This document shows positions 1 to 7,576 of a stretch of DNA of 10,569 nucleotides, piece by piece. The DNA comes from Hydrogenophaga intermedia. GTDB lineage: Bacteria; Pseudomonadota; Gammaproteobacteria; Burkholderiales; Burkholderiaceae_C. The translations under genes and the position numbers were made by a program. Where the stretch lies: positions 1-10,569 of the forward strand of contig CAMBOY010000090.1 of assembly GCA_945869245.1 (NCBI GenBank). Direction: 5' to 3'. The notes under the pieces are model-generated. The model did not search any database, was not told the DNA's origin, and was given only the letters and a program-made list of their open reading frames with translations. Positions within the stretch are counted from its first letter, which is position 1, and the number at the start of each line of letters is the position of its first letter.

Positions 1-800
1 GCAAACCAGGTGCGGTTGGCGCGGGTCCAGTCGCGCACCAGCAGCGTGAGCGGCAGGCGAGCCGACAGCTCGGCCGCCACCTCGCGCGCAGCGTGCAGAT
101 CGCGCAGCTTCAGGCGCACGCCGGTGGCTCCCTCCACCCGAAACAGCCGCGCCGCGTCGTCGATGTGCATCAGCGCCAAGGCCGCGTCGTACTCAAAATG
201 GCCCGAATCGAGCACGCCCACCACCGTCATTTGGCGCAGCCGTGGCACCACACCGGCGGGCGTGACCTGGCCGCTGGGCGAAATCACCGTCACGCTGTCG
301 CCGGGCACCACACCCAAGCTGCGCGCCAGCTCGCCGCCCAAAATCACCCCAAAGCCACCGGGCACCAAGCGCGGCAGTGTGGTCTGGGCCATGTCGGCCA
401 CCACATCGGTGACGCCGGGCTCCAGCGCCGGGTCGATGCCGCGCACCAGCGCGCCTTTCATGGTCTCGCCGCGCGCCACCAGCGCTTGCGCACCGACAAA
501 AGGCGCGGCACCCAGCACCGCCGGGTGCTGGCCCACGGTGTGCAACACCGCCGGCAAGTCGGCTATCGCCTCGCCCGAGGCGTCGAGCACCTCCACATGC
601 GACAGCACACTGAGCATGCGGTCGCGCACCTCTTTTTGAAAGCCGTTCATCACCGACAGCACAATGATGAGGGCCGCCACGCCGAGCGCAATGCCCAACA
701 TGGAAATGAAGGAAATGAAGGAAATAAAGCCGTTGCGCCGGGTGGCGCGGCCGGCGCGGGTGTAGCGCCAGCCAATGAGCAGTTCGTAGGGGATTTGCAT
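1..800 (-). CDS. lolC: Lipoprotein-releasing ABC transporter permease LolC/LolE family (partial, C-terminus outside window)
   Basis: Inner-membrane permease of the Lol system, which extracts outer-membrane lipoproteins from the inner membrane and hands them to the chaperone LolA, powered by the ATPase LolD. Reading leftwards from the ATG at 800-798, the protein begins MQIPYELLIGWRYTRAG and carries the family's N-terminal signature: RRNGFISFISFISMLGIALG (about residues 21-40) followed by AALIIVLSVMNGFQ, which is the first transmembrane helix and its exit. A long periplasmic domain follows, with segments such as RGIDPALEPGV, GGFGVILGGELARSLGV and DSVTVISPSGQ. About 266 codons are present without a stop, against roughly 415 for the family, so the last membrane helices lie beyond the left edge, where lolD would also be expected. 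It is divergent from the RpfE-like gene, with only about 37 bp between starts. Family assignment is firm; LolC versus LolE/fused LolF naming is less so. Confidence 0.9.
   Translation of the reverse strand, partial: MQIPYELLIGWRYTRAGRATRRNGFISFISFISMLGIALGVAALIIVLSVMNGFQKEVRDRMLSVLSHVEVLDASGEAIADLPAVLHTVGQHPAVLGAAPFVGAQALVARGETMKGALVRGIDPALEPGVTDVVADMAQTTLPRLVPGGFGVILGGELARSLGVVPGDSVTVISPSGQVTPAGVVPRLRQMTVVGVLDSGHFEYDAALALMHIDDAARLFRVEGATGVRLKLRDLHAAREVAAELSARLPLTLLVRDWTRANRTWF
702..728. repeat. Three 9-bp tandem repeats inside lolC
   Basis: Three adjacent 9-mers, ggaaatgaa at 702 and 711 and ggaaataaa at 720, lie in the coding region of the LolC homologue. On the minus strand they encode Phe-Ile-Ser three times, at the membrane boundary of the first helix. 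The amino-acid pattern is normal for the family, so this is a coding-constrained repeat, though near-identical units could slip by whole 9-bp steps without breaking frame. Confidence 0.75.
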
Positions 801-837
801 GGGTGTGGGTCCGAGCCCGATTGTGGCATCCCCGACA

Positions 838-1812
838 ATGCCCCTGATGAGCCACACCCTGATCGTGCCCTTTGCCGCCACCGGCGACACACCCGACAGC
901 GCCGGGCTGAGCGGCTTGCAGTTGCCCCAGCTGCAAGCGCTGCTCGGGCTGCTGCACACCGACCTGGCGCTCGGCGGCGACCCCTACAGCGCCAGCACAC
1001 CCCACGAACTGGCCCAGGCCCAGGCCCTGGGCCTGCTGAGCGACGCCAGCGCCCAAGACGGCCTACTGCCCTGGGCGGCGCTGGCCAACGGCAGCTTGCA
1101 CACGCCCTGCGCCTGGGTGTGGCCCTGCCACTTTCAGGTCGGCATGGAGCAGGTCAACCTGCTGCCGCCCGAGCGCCTGTCGATCGACGACACCACCTCG
1201 CGCGCTTTGCACGCCGCCTTGGCCCCGCTGTGCGCCGAAGACGGGGTGGAGCTGCGCTGGGTGAGCGCCGAGCGCTGGCTGGCGGTGGGCGATCGACTGG
1301 CCGGCCTGCGCTGCGCCAGTCTGGACCGGGTGGTGGGCCGCTCGCTCGATGTCTGGCAGCCACGCGCCGAGCCCGCCCACCAAGCGCAACTGGCCTGGCT
1401 GCAACGGTTGCAGAGCGAAGCGCAAATGCTGTTCTACACCCACCCCGCCAACGACGCGCGCGAGGCGCAGCGCCTGCCCAGCCTCAACGGTGTGTGGTTC
1501 AGCGGTGTAGGCGCCTTGCCAGCCCTGCCCACCGCCACCGCGCCGCAGCTGGACGATACCCTGCGCCAGGCCGCTCTGCACGGCGGCCGCAGTGCGTGGC
1601 AAGCCGCCTGGGCAGCGCTGGACGCCGGGCCGCTGGCCGAACTGCTGCAGCGCCAGCGCGCGGGCGAGCCGCTGACGCTGTGGCTGTGTGGCGAGCGCTG
1701 GGCGCGGCGCTGGGTCAGCGCACCCGCCGCCACCGGATGGGCACAGCGCCTGCGCCGCTCGCTCGGCCTGCAGCCCAAGGCCTCGGTGGCGGATATCCTC
1801 GGCAGTCTATGA
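838..1812 (+). CDS. RpfE-like conserved protein of unknown function
   Basis: A soluble protein of about 324 residues with no signal peptide or membrane helix. It resembles the family found next to recJ in beta- and gammaproteobacteria, including RpfE of the Xanthomonas rpf cluster, which is sometimes labelled 'phosphoglycerate mutase-like' without good support. Visible family-like features are an N-terminal MSHTLIVPFAA strand, an LPQLQALLGLL stretch, the segment SASTPHELAQAQALGL, an aromatic WVWPCHFQVGMEQVNL stretch, and in the second half FYTHPANDAREAQRLPSLNG then VWFSGVG. No catalytic motif is recognisable. ATGs at 799, 838 and 847 are in frame; the one at 799 would overlap the lolC start, so 838 or 847 is preferred. 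Its TGA (1810-1812) overlaps the recJ ATG, indicating one transcript and translational coupling. Molecular function is unknown. Confidence 0.8.
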   Translation: MPLMSHTLIVPFAATGDTPDSAGLSGLQLPQLQALLGLLHTDLALGGDPYSASTPHELAQAQALGLLSDASAQDGLLPWAALANGSLHTPCAWVWPCHFQVGMEQVNLLPPERLSIDDTTSRALHAALAPLCAEDGVELRWVSAERWLAVGDRLAGLRCASLDRVVGRSLDVWQPRAEPAHQAQLAWLQRLQSEAQMLFYTHPANDAREAQRLPSLNGVWFSGVGALPALPTATAPQLDDTLRQAALHGGRSAWQAAWAALDAGPLAELLQRQRAGEPLTLWLCGERWARRWVSAPAATGWAQRLRRSLGLQPKASVADILGSL

Positions 1813-3545
1813 AGATCACACAACGCGACGTCCCGCCGCGCGCCGCCTGGGCGCTGGAACAAGCCGGCGTTCACCCTCTGCTGGCCCGCCTGTTTGCCGC
1901 GCGCGGCATCGCCCATCCCGACGAGCTTGATGACGGCCTGGCCAAGCTGCTGCCGCCCGACAGTCTGCACAACACCCAAGCCGCGGCCCGCACCCTGGCA
2001 GACGCCATGCAACAAGGCCTGCGCCTGTGTGTGGTGGCCGATTACGACTGCGACGGCGCCACCGCCTGTGCGGTGGCGGTGCGCGGTCTGCGCCTGCTGG
2101 GCGCGCCGCTGGGTTTTGACCGGGTGGGCTATTTGGTGCCCGACCGGGTGCACGACGGCTATGGCCTGACGCCACCGATTGCCGAGCGGGTCAAGGCCTG
2201 CGGCGCCGATGTGCTGATCACGGTGGACAACGGCATCGCCAGCATCGAGGGTGTGGCGCACGCCAAGACCCTGGGCTTGCAGGTGCTGGTGACCGACCAC
2301 CACCTGCCGGCGGTGGCACAGGGCCACACTCTGCTGCCGCAGGGTTGTGTGATCGTCAACCCGAACCAGCCCGACTGCGGCTTTGCCAGCAAAAGCCTGG
2401 CCGGCGTCGGTGTGATGTTTTATGTGCTGCTGTCCCTGCGCGCCGAGCTGCGCGCGCGCGGGGTGTTCAGCGTACAAGACCAACCCAAAATCGACAGTCT
2501 GCTGCCGCTGGTGGCGCTGGGCACAGTGGCCGATGTGGTCCGGCTCGACGCCAACAACCGCCGCTTGGTGGCCCAGGGTTTGAAGCGGGTGCGCGCGGGC
2601 GCCATGCCCGCAGGCATGGCCGCGCTGATGCGGGTGGCCAGCCGCCAGCCGGCGCGCGCCAGCGCGTTTGACTTTGGCTTTGCGCTAGGCCCGCGCCTGA
2701 ACGCCGCTGGCCGCTTGTCGGACATGACACTCGGCATCGAATGCCTGCTGACCGACGACCTGGAGCGCGCCGACGAACTGGCGCGCACGCTCGACGGCAT
2801 CAACCGCGAGCGCAAAACGATTGAGGGCGATATGCGCGACGCCGCGCTGGCCTATGTGGAAGACATGTTCGACGCAGGCGACGAGCCGCCACCGGCGGTG
2901 GTGGTGTTCGACCCCGAGTTCCACGAGGGTGTGGTGGGCATTGTGGCCAGCCGGGTCAAGGACAAGCTGCACCGCCCGACCTTTGTGTTCGCGCCCAGTG
3001 GCGCGGCGGGCAAAGAACACGAGTTAAAAGGTTCGGGCCGCTCGATCGCTGGCTTTCATCTGCGCGACGCGCTCGATCTGGTGGCCAAACGCCACCCCGG
3101 CGTGCTGCTGCGTTTTGGCGGCCACGCCATGGCGGCCGGCTGCACCGTGGCCGAAGAACACTTGGACACGTTTGAGGCGGCGTTGCAACACGTGGCCCAC
3201 GAATGGTTGGATGCGGCCACGCTGCAGCGCCGCATCGAGACCGACGGCCCGCTGCCGCCCGAATACCGGCGCCCCGAGGTGGTCGACACCCTGGCCCAGC
3301 CGGTCTGGGGCCAGGGCTTTGCGCCGCCGTTGTTTGCCGACGAAGTGGACGTGCTGTCGCAGCGCATCGTTGGAGAAAAACACCTGGCGCTCAAGCTCAA
3401 GCACCAGGGCGCGCTGGTCGACGGCATGTGGTTTGGCCACACCGAGCCGCTGCCGGCGCGCGCGCGCATCGCCTACCGGCTCGACGCCGACGAATGGCAA
3501 GGCCAGAAGCGGCTGCGGTTTTTGATTGAAGCGCTGGCCCAGTGA
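1809..3545 (+). CDS. recJ: Single-stranded-DNA-specific exonuclease RecJ
   Basis: Degrades single-stranded DNA 5' to 3' in RecFOR recombination, mismatch repair and base-excision repair; cytoplasmic. The product is 578 residues, essentially the length of the E. coli enzyme. The DHH-family metal-binding motifs are all present in order: ADYDCDGA (77-84), TVDNGIAS (138-145), VTDHHLP (161-167), and ALGTVADVV (236-244). GPRLNAAGRL (294-303) marks the core. The DHHA1 domain shows FHEGVVGIVASRVK (370-383), GSGRSI (408-413) and FGGHAMAAG (436-444). The rest, about 460-578, fits the RecJ OB-type domain. The frame is open far upstream on this strand, but the ATG at 1809 gives the normal RecJ N-terminus (MKITQRDVPPRAAWAL) and a 4-bp overlap with the preceding gene. 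It converges with the response regulator gene, only 13 bp separating the stops. Confidence 0.97.
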   Translation: MKITQRDVPPRAAWALEQAGVHPLLARLFAARGIAHPDELDDGLAKLLPPDSLHNTQAAARTLADAMQQGLRLCVVADYDCDGATACAVAVRGLRLLGAPLGFDRVGYLVPDRVHDGYGLTPPIAERVKACGADVLITVDNGIASIEGVAHAKTLGLQVLVTDHHLPAVAQGHTLLPQGCVIVNPNQPDCGFASKSLAGVGVMFYVLLSLRAELRARGVFSVQDQPKIDSLLPLVALGTVADVVRLDANNRRLVAQGLKRVRAGAMPAGMAALMRVASRQPARASAFDFGFALGPRLNAAGRLSDMTLGIECLLTDDLERADELARTLDGINRERKTIEGDMRDAALAYVEDMFDAGDEPPPAVVVFDPEFHEGVVGIVASRVKDKLHRPTFVFAPSGAAGKEHELKGSGRSIAGFHLRDALDLVAKRHPGVLLRFGGHAMAAGCTVAEEHLDTFEAALQHVAHEWLDAATLQRRIETDGPLPPEYRRPEVVDTLAQPVWGQGFAPPLFADEVDVLSQRIVGEKHLALKLKHQGALVDGMWFGHTEPLPARARIAYRLDADEWQGQKRLRFLIEALAQ

Positions 3546-3558
3546 GTGGGCACCGGCC

Positions 3559-4311
3559 TCAGAGCGCTCCGTTCATGGCCTCGCGCACCAAGGGCAGCTG
3601 GCGGCGCGACACCGCCAGCCGCTCAGCCACCCCGTGCAGCTTGAGCCACCAGACATCGGGCTCGGCGGGGTCGGTCGAACGCTCCAAGCCCTGAATCGCG
3701 TGGCGCGCCACCAGCGCGTTGCGGTGCACCCGCACCACCCGGGCGGCGTGGCGCTGCTCCAGATCGCTCAGCGAGCCATCAAGCAAGTATTCGCGCTCTC
3801 GGGTGCGCACCGTGATGTACTTGAGTTCGGCCTTGAAATACACCACATCGGCCAGCGCCACCCGCTCGGTGCGCCCGCGTTCGGTGATCAGCAGATGGTC
3901 TGCGGCCATGGCTGGCGCGTCGCCCTCGCTGGGGCGCTGATCGAGCCGGCGCTGCACCTTGGCCAGGGCCTGTTCCAAGCGCTCTAGGCGCACGGGTTTG
4001 GTGAGGTAGTCCACCGCGTCGAGTTCAAAGGCCTGCACCGCGTGTTCGGAATGGGCCGTGACAAACACCAGCGCCGGTGGCTGGGCCATGGCCCGCAGCG
4101 TCTGCGCCAACACCAGCCCGTCGGATCCGGGCATGTGAATATCGAGCAGCACCAGGTCGCAAGGGGTGTGCGCCAACAAGGCCACCGCCTCGGGCGCGTG
4201 GGCGGCCTCGCCCACCCAACGCGCCTCGGGCGCACGACAATCACCCAGCAAGGTGCGCAAACGTTGGCGCGCCAATGCCTCATCGTCTACCACCACCACG
4301 CGCACACTCAT
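3559..4311 (-). CDS. algR: LytTR-type response regulator, AlgR-like
   Basis: DNA-binding response regulator of 250 residues. The receiver domain (about 1-120) has the acidic pair in VVVDDEALARQRLR (D9, D10), the phospho-acceptor Asp57 in LVLLDIHMPGSDG, the switch Thr85 in FVTAHSE, and Lys105 in DYLTKPVRLERL. A charged linker (about 122-138) leads into a LytTR DNA-binding domain with ITERGRTERVALADVVYFKA, YLLDGSLSDLE, VRVHRNALVARHAI and LAVSRRQLPLV. This is the AlgR/LytR architecture. The frame is open 27 codons further upstream, but the ATG at 4311 gives the canonical receiver start and overlaps the kinase stop by 4 bp (ATGA), so it is preferred. It is co-transcribed with the kinase, its likely phosphodonor. 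In Pseudomonas, AlgR with AlgZ/FimS controls alginate and twitching motility; target genes here cannot be read from sequence. The gene symbol is by family and synteny. Confidence 0.93.
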   Translation of the reverse strand: MSVRVVVVDDEALARQRLRTLLGDCRAPEARWVGEAAHAPEAVALLAHTPCDLVLLDIHMPGSDGLVLAQTLRAMAQPPALVFVTAHSEHAVQAFELDAVDYLTKPVRLERLEQALAKVQRRLDQRPSEGDAPAMAADHLLITERGRTERVALADVVYFKAELKYITVRTREREYLLDGSLSDLEQRHAARVVRVHRNALVARHAIQGLERSTDPAEPDVWWLKLHGVAERLAVSRRQLPLVREAMNGAL

Positions 4312-5381
4312 GGCAGCTCCTTTCTGAGCGCAGCCCCACTCGGTAAAGGCCATTCCAGCCGCACCTGAAACACACCGTCCTGGCACGCCCAATCGAAGCG
4401 CGCGTGCACATCGTGCAGCAACAGCAAACGCTGGCGCACATTGTCCAGCGCCATGCCGTGCCCCGACTGCCCCTGCCCACCCGGCACGGTGTTGGTGACC
4501 TTGAGCACCACCCGCTCGCCCTGGCGCTTGGCGGTGATGCGCACCTCGGCCCCCTGCAGACTCGGCTCCACGCCGTGTTTGACCGCGTTTTCCACCAAAG
4601 GTTGCAGCAACAGCGGCGGCAGCAAGGCGTGCACCACCGCGTCGTCGATGCGCCAGTCGACCCGCAAGCGCTCACCAAAACGCACGGTTTCAATGTCGAG
4701 ATAGTGGCGCGCCAGCGCCAACTCCTCGGCCAAGGTCACGGCGTGCGAACGGTCGGCCAAAGCGACCCGAAACAGCTCGCTCAAGTCTTCGAGCATGCGC
4801 TCGGCGCGCGCCGGATCGTGGCGCACCAGTGCCACCGCGCTGTTGAGGGTATTGAACAAAAAATGGGGCCGGATGCTGGCTTGCAAGGTATCGAGCCGGG
4901 CGCGTGCAGCGGCCGGCAACTCGGCGCGCTGGCGCCAGTGCAGCATGGCGGTCAGGCCAGCGGCCACCAGCGCACCACTGGCCACACTCGCCAGCCAAGG
5001 AGCCCAGTCGATCAAGCCCATCCAGAACACCAGCGCACACGCATAGGCGCCGGCCGCAGCACCCAGCGCCAGCGCCAGCGCCCACTGCATGCGCACGGGC
5101 CAGTGCGGTCGCCAGGCGTGCAGCGCCAGCAGCGCCAGCATCCAGGCCATCAAGGCCGGCTGGGCCGCGCCAGTGAGCAAACCCACGTGCAGCAGCCACG
5201 CTTGGGGGTCGCGGGCTTCAAACAAGGCCGCCACCATCAGCAGCGCCTGCACCACCAGCACGCAGCGCAACACCCAGCCAGCGCGACCCGAGCGCAGGGC
5301 CGGGGCCACGGCGGTAGAGGCGGACAGGGGCTTGGTCGCGGGCCAGTCCGGGAAGGCCGATAAAATTTCGGTGTTTTTCAT
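4308..5381 (-). CDS. algZ: LytS/AlgZ-type membrane sensor histidine kinase
   Basis: Sensor kinase partnered with the AlgR-like regulator. From the ATG at 5381 (MKNTEILSAFPDW) it is 357 residues. About 35 soluble residues precede four hydrophobic segments (roughly 36-54, 67-88, 98-121 and 125-147), with no obvious extracytoplasmic domain. The cytoplasmic part matches the His_kinase/LytS family: ASIRPHFLFNTLNSAVALVR carries the phospho-acceptor His at about 173, followed by LEDLSELFRVAL, EELALARHYLDIE, the N-box QPLVENAVKHGVEPS, and a terminal ATPase region with GHGMALDNVRQRLLLL. Alternative ATGs occur at 5387 and 5438; no start has a strong Shine-Dalgarno, so the N-terminus is uncertain. Its stop overlaps the regulator's start by 4 bp. 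It is divergent from argH, as algZ is in Pseudomonas. The signal sensed is unknown. Confidence 0.92.
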   Translation of the reverse strand: MKNTEILSAFPDWPATKPLSASTAVAPALRSGRAGWVLRCVLVVQALLMVAALFEARDPQAWLLHVGLLTGAAQPALMAWMLALLALHAWRPHWPVRMQWALALALGAAAGAYACALVFWMGLIDWAPWLASVASGALVAAGLTAMLHWRQRAELPAAARARLDTLQASIRPHFLFNTLNSAVALVRHDPARAERMLEDLSELFRVALADRSHAVTLAEELALARHYLDIETVRFGERLRVDWRIDDAVVHALLPPLLLQPLVENAVKHGVEPSLQGAEVRITAKRQGERVVLKVTNTVPGGQGQSGHGMALDNVRQRLLLLHDVHARFDWACQDGVFQVRLEWPLPSGAALRKELP

Positions 5382-5497
5382 ATGCATCGGCTGGTCGCGT
5401 CCGGGCGCTCGCAAAGCGCCTGAACTGTGCAAGGCCATTCGGCCTGGTGCTTGTCTCCTACTTGTTTGTTGTCGGACGCTCAGCGTCCCATCTGCCC
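5382..5497. promoter_or_regulatory. Divergent kinase/argH intergenic region with three short palindromes
   Basis: This 116-bp gap must hold the promoters of both the kinase gene and argH. Three perfect inverted repeats are visible: ggcgct/agcgcc around a 5-nt loop (5404-5420), aggcc/ggcct around attc (5432-5445), and ggacgct-c-agcgtcc (5474-5488). The last ends 9 bp before the argH ATG. They could be regulator sites or RNA hairpins in either leader. I could not pick out convincing -35/-10 hexamers, and the boundary on the kinase side depends on which ATG is used. Confidence 0.45.
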
Positions 5498-6950
<1,453 letters not shown>

Positions 6951-6952
<2 letters not shown>

Positions 6953-6955
6953 GGA
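6951..6955 (+). promoter_or_regulatory. Shine-Dalgarno for the bacteriohemerythrin gene
   Basis: The sequence aagga overlaps the TAA stop of argH and lies 10 nt before the ATG at 6966. This decides the hemerythrin start against the upstream in-frame ATG at 6858 inside argH, and suggests the two genes share a transcript. Confidence 0.65.
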
Positions 6956-6965
6956 CCCCACCACC

Positions 6966-7445
6966 ATGACACCGACCACCACCCTGCCCTGGACCGAGTC
7001 GCTGCGCACCGGCGACGCCCGCATGGACGACACCCACCGCGAATTCACCGACCAGCTCAATCAGATTTTGGGCACGCCACAGAACGAGCAAATGCCCTTG
7101 TACCGTGCGTTCCTGGACCACACGGTGGAGCACTTTGCGCAAGAAGAGCGCTGGATGCTAGCGACCGGCTTTTCGGCCGACAACTGCCACGCCAGCCACC
7201 ACGCCACCATTTTGGAAACCATGCGTGCGGTGATTGAACATTACGAACAGGGCGACACCGAGATCATCACCCGCTTGGCCGAGGCACTGGCGGAATGGTT
7301 TCCGGGCCACGCGGCCACCATGGACGCTGGCCTGGCCCAACACCTGCACAACGTGGGCTTCGATTCGGTCACCGAAACCCTGGCCGATCCGTCGCGCGTG
7401 CAGAGTGTCACCATGTCCGGCTGTGGCAGTGTGTCCTGCAGCTGA
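6966..7445 (+). CDS. Bacteriohemerythrin with a cysteine-containing C-terminal tail
   Basis: A 159-residue single-domain hemerythrin, a cytoplasmic four-helix protein that binds O2 reversibly at a non-haem di-iron centre. All seven expected iron ligands can be placed: His24 in MDDTHREF, His56 and Glu60 in VEHFAQEE, His75 and His79 in NCHASHHATI, and His115 and Asp120 in GHAATMD. The start region PWTESLRTGDARMDDTHREF is the standard family N-terminus. After the fourth helix there is an extension ending in SGCGSVSCS, with two cysteines four residues apart (Cys153, Cys158), not part of the usual fold. The gene sits 13 bp after argH and is followed by a 131-bp AT-rich gap before cheA. Proposed roles for the family include O2 storage or delivery, and oxygen sensing when fused to chemoreceptors; this stand-alone form does not tell which applies. 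Confidence 0.93.
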   Translation: MTPTTTLPWTESLRTGDARMDDTHREFTDQLNQILGTPQNEQMPLYRAFLDHTVEHFAQEERWMLATGFSADNCHASHHATILETMRAVIEHYEQGDTEIITRLAEALAEWFPGHAATMDAGLAQHLHNVGFDSVTETLADPSRVQSVTMSGCGSVSCS

Positions 7446-7576
7446 GTGCGATTGCCCAGTCCAAAACTGAATTAATTAGTAATAAAAGCCATTTAAATCG
7501 TCGAATTATTAGTATCTAGTATTGATTTCAATTTCGGCTTGTATTTGCTAATATCAAGCAAATTGCCGAATAAATC
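7446..7576 (+). promoter_or_regulatory. AT-rich intergenic control region upstream of cheA, with inverted and direct repeats
   Basis: This gap is far more AT-rich than the flanking genes, particularly from about 7464 onward. It contains the self-complementary octamers aattaatt (7470-7477) and atttaaat (7491-7498), attga-tt-tcaat (7521-7532), and a 7-bp inverted repeat atttgct/agcaaat with a 7-nt spacer (7543-7563) that ends 13 bp before the cheA ATG. The heptamer attagta occurs twice, at 7475 and 7508, 33 bp apart. A possible sigma-70-like -35 ttgatt (7522-7527) precedes weak -10 candidates around 7545-7554. It probably carries the promoter of the chemosensory genes; no exact start site is claimed. 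Confidence 0.5.

Noticed and set aside
193..1056. Minus-strand open frame of 287 codons across lolC and the RpfE-like gene
   Set aside because: It is out of frame with the real LolC reading and has low-complexity Gly/Ala/Arg composition with no family motif.
93..1808. Open frame continuing upstream of recJ for over 570 codons
   Set aside because: It runs antisense to lolC and out of frame through the RpfE-like gene; the real RecJ N-terminus begins at 1809. Arg/His/Gln-rich composition marks it as a GC-rich shadow.
1434..2483. Minus-strand open frame of 349 codons opposite the RpfE-like gene and recJ
   Set aside because: It is antisense to well-supported genes, rich in His, Gln and Arg as expected for a mirrored GC-rich frame, and has no recognisable domain.
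3546..3558. Possible bidirectional terminator between recJ and the response regulator gene
   Set aside because: Only 13 bp separate the stops and no stem-loop followed by a T-run is visible.
7543..7573. Possible FliA (sigma-28) promoter ending in gccgaataa before cheA
   Set aside because: The -10-like part abuts the start codon and no taaa-type -35 lies at the required 15-bp distance.
7446..7576. AT-rich gap as a mobile-element scar or attachment site
   Set aside because: No target-site duplication, terminal inverted repeats, integrase or transposase remnant is present; a control region explains it more simply.
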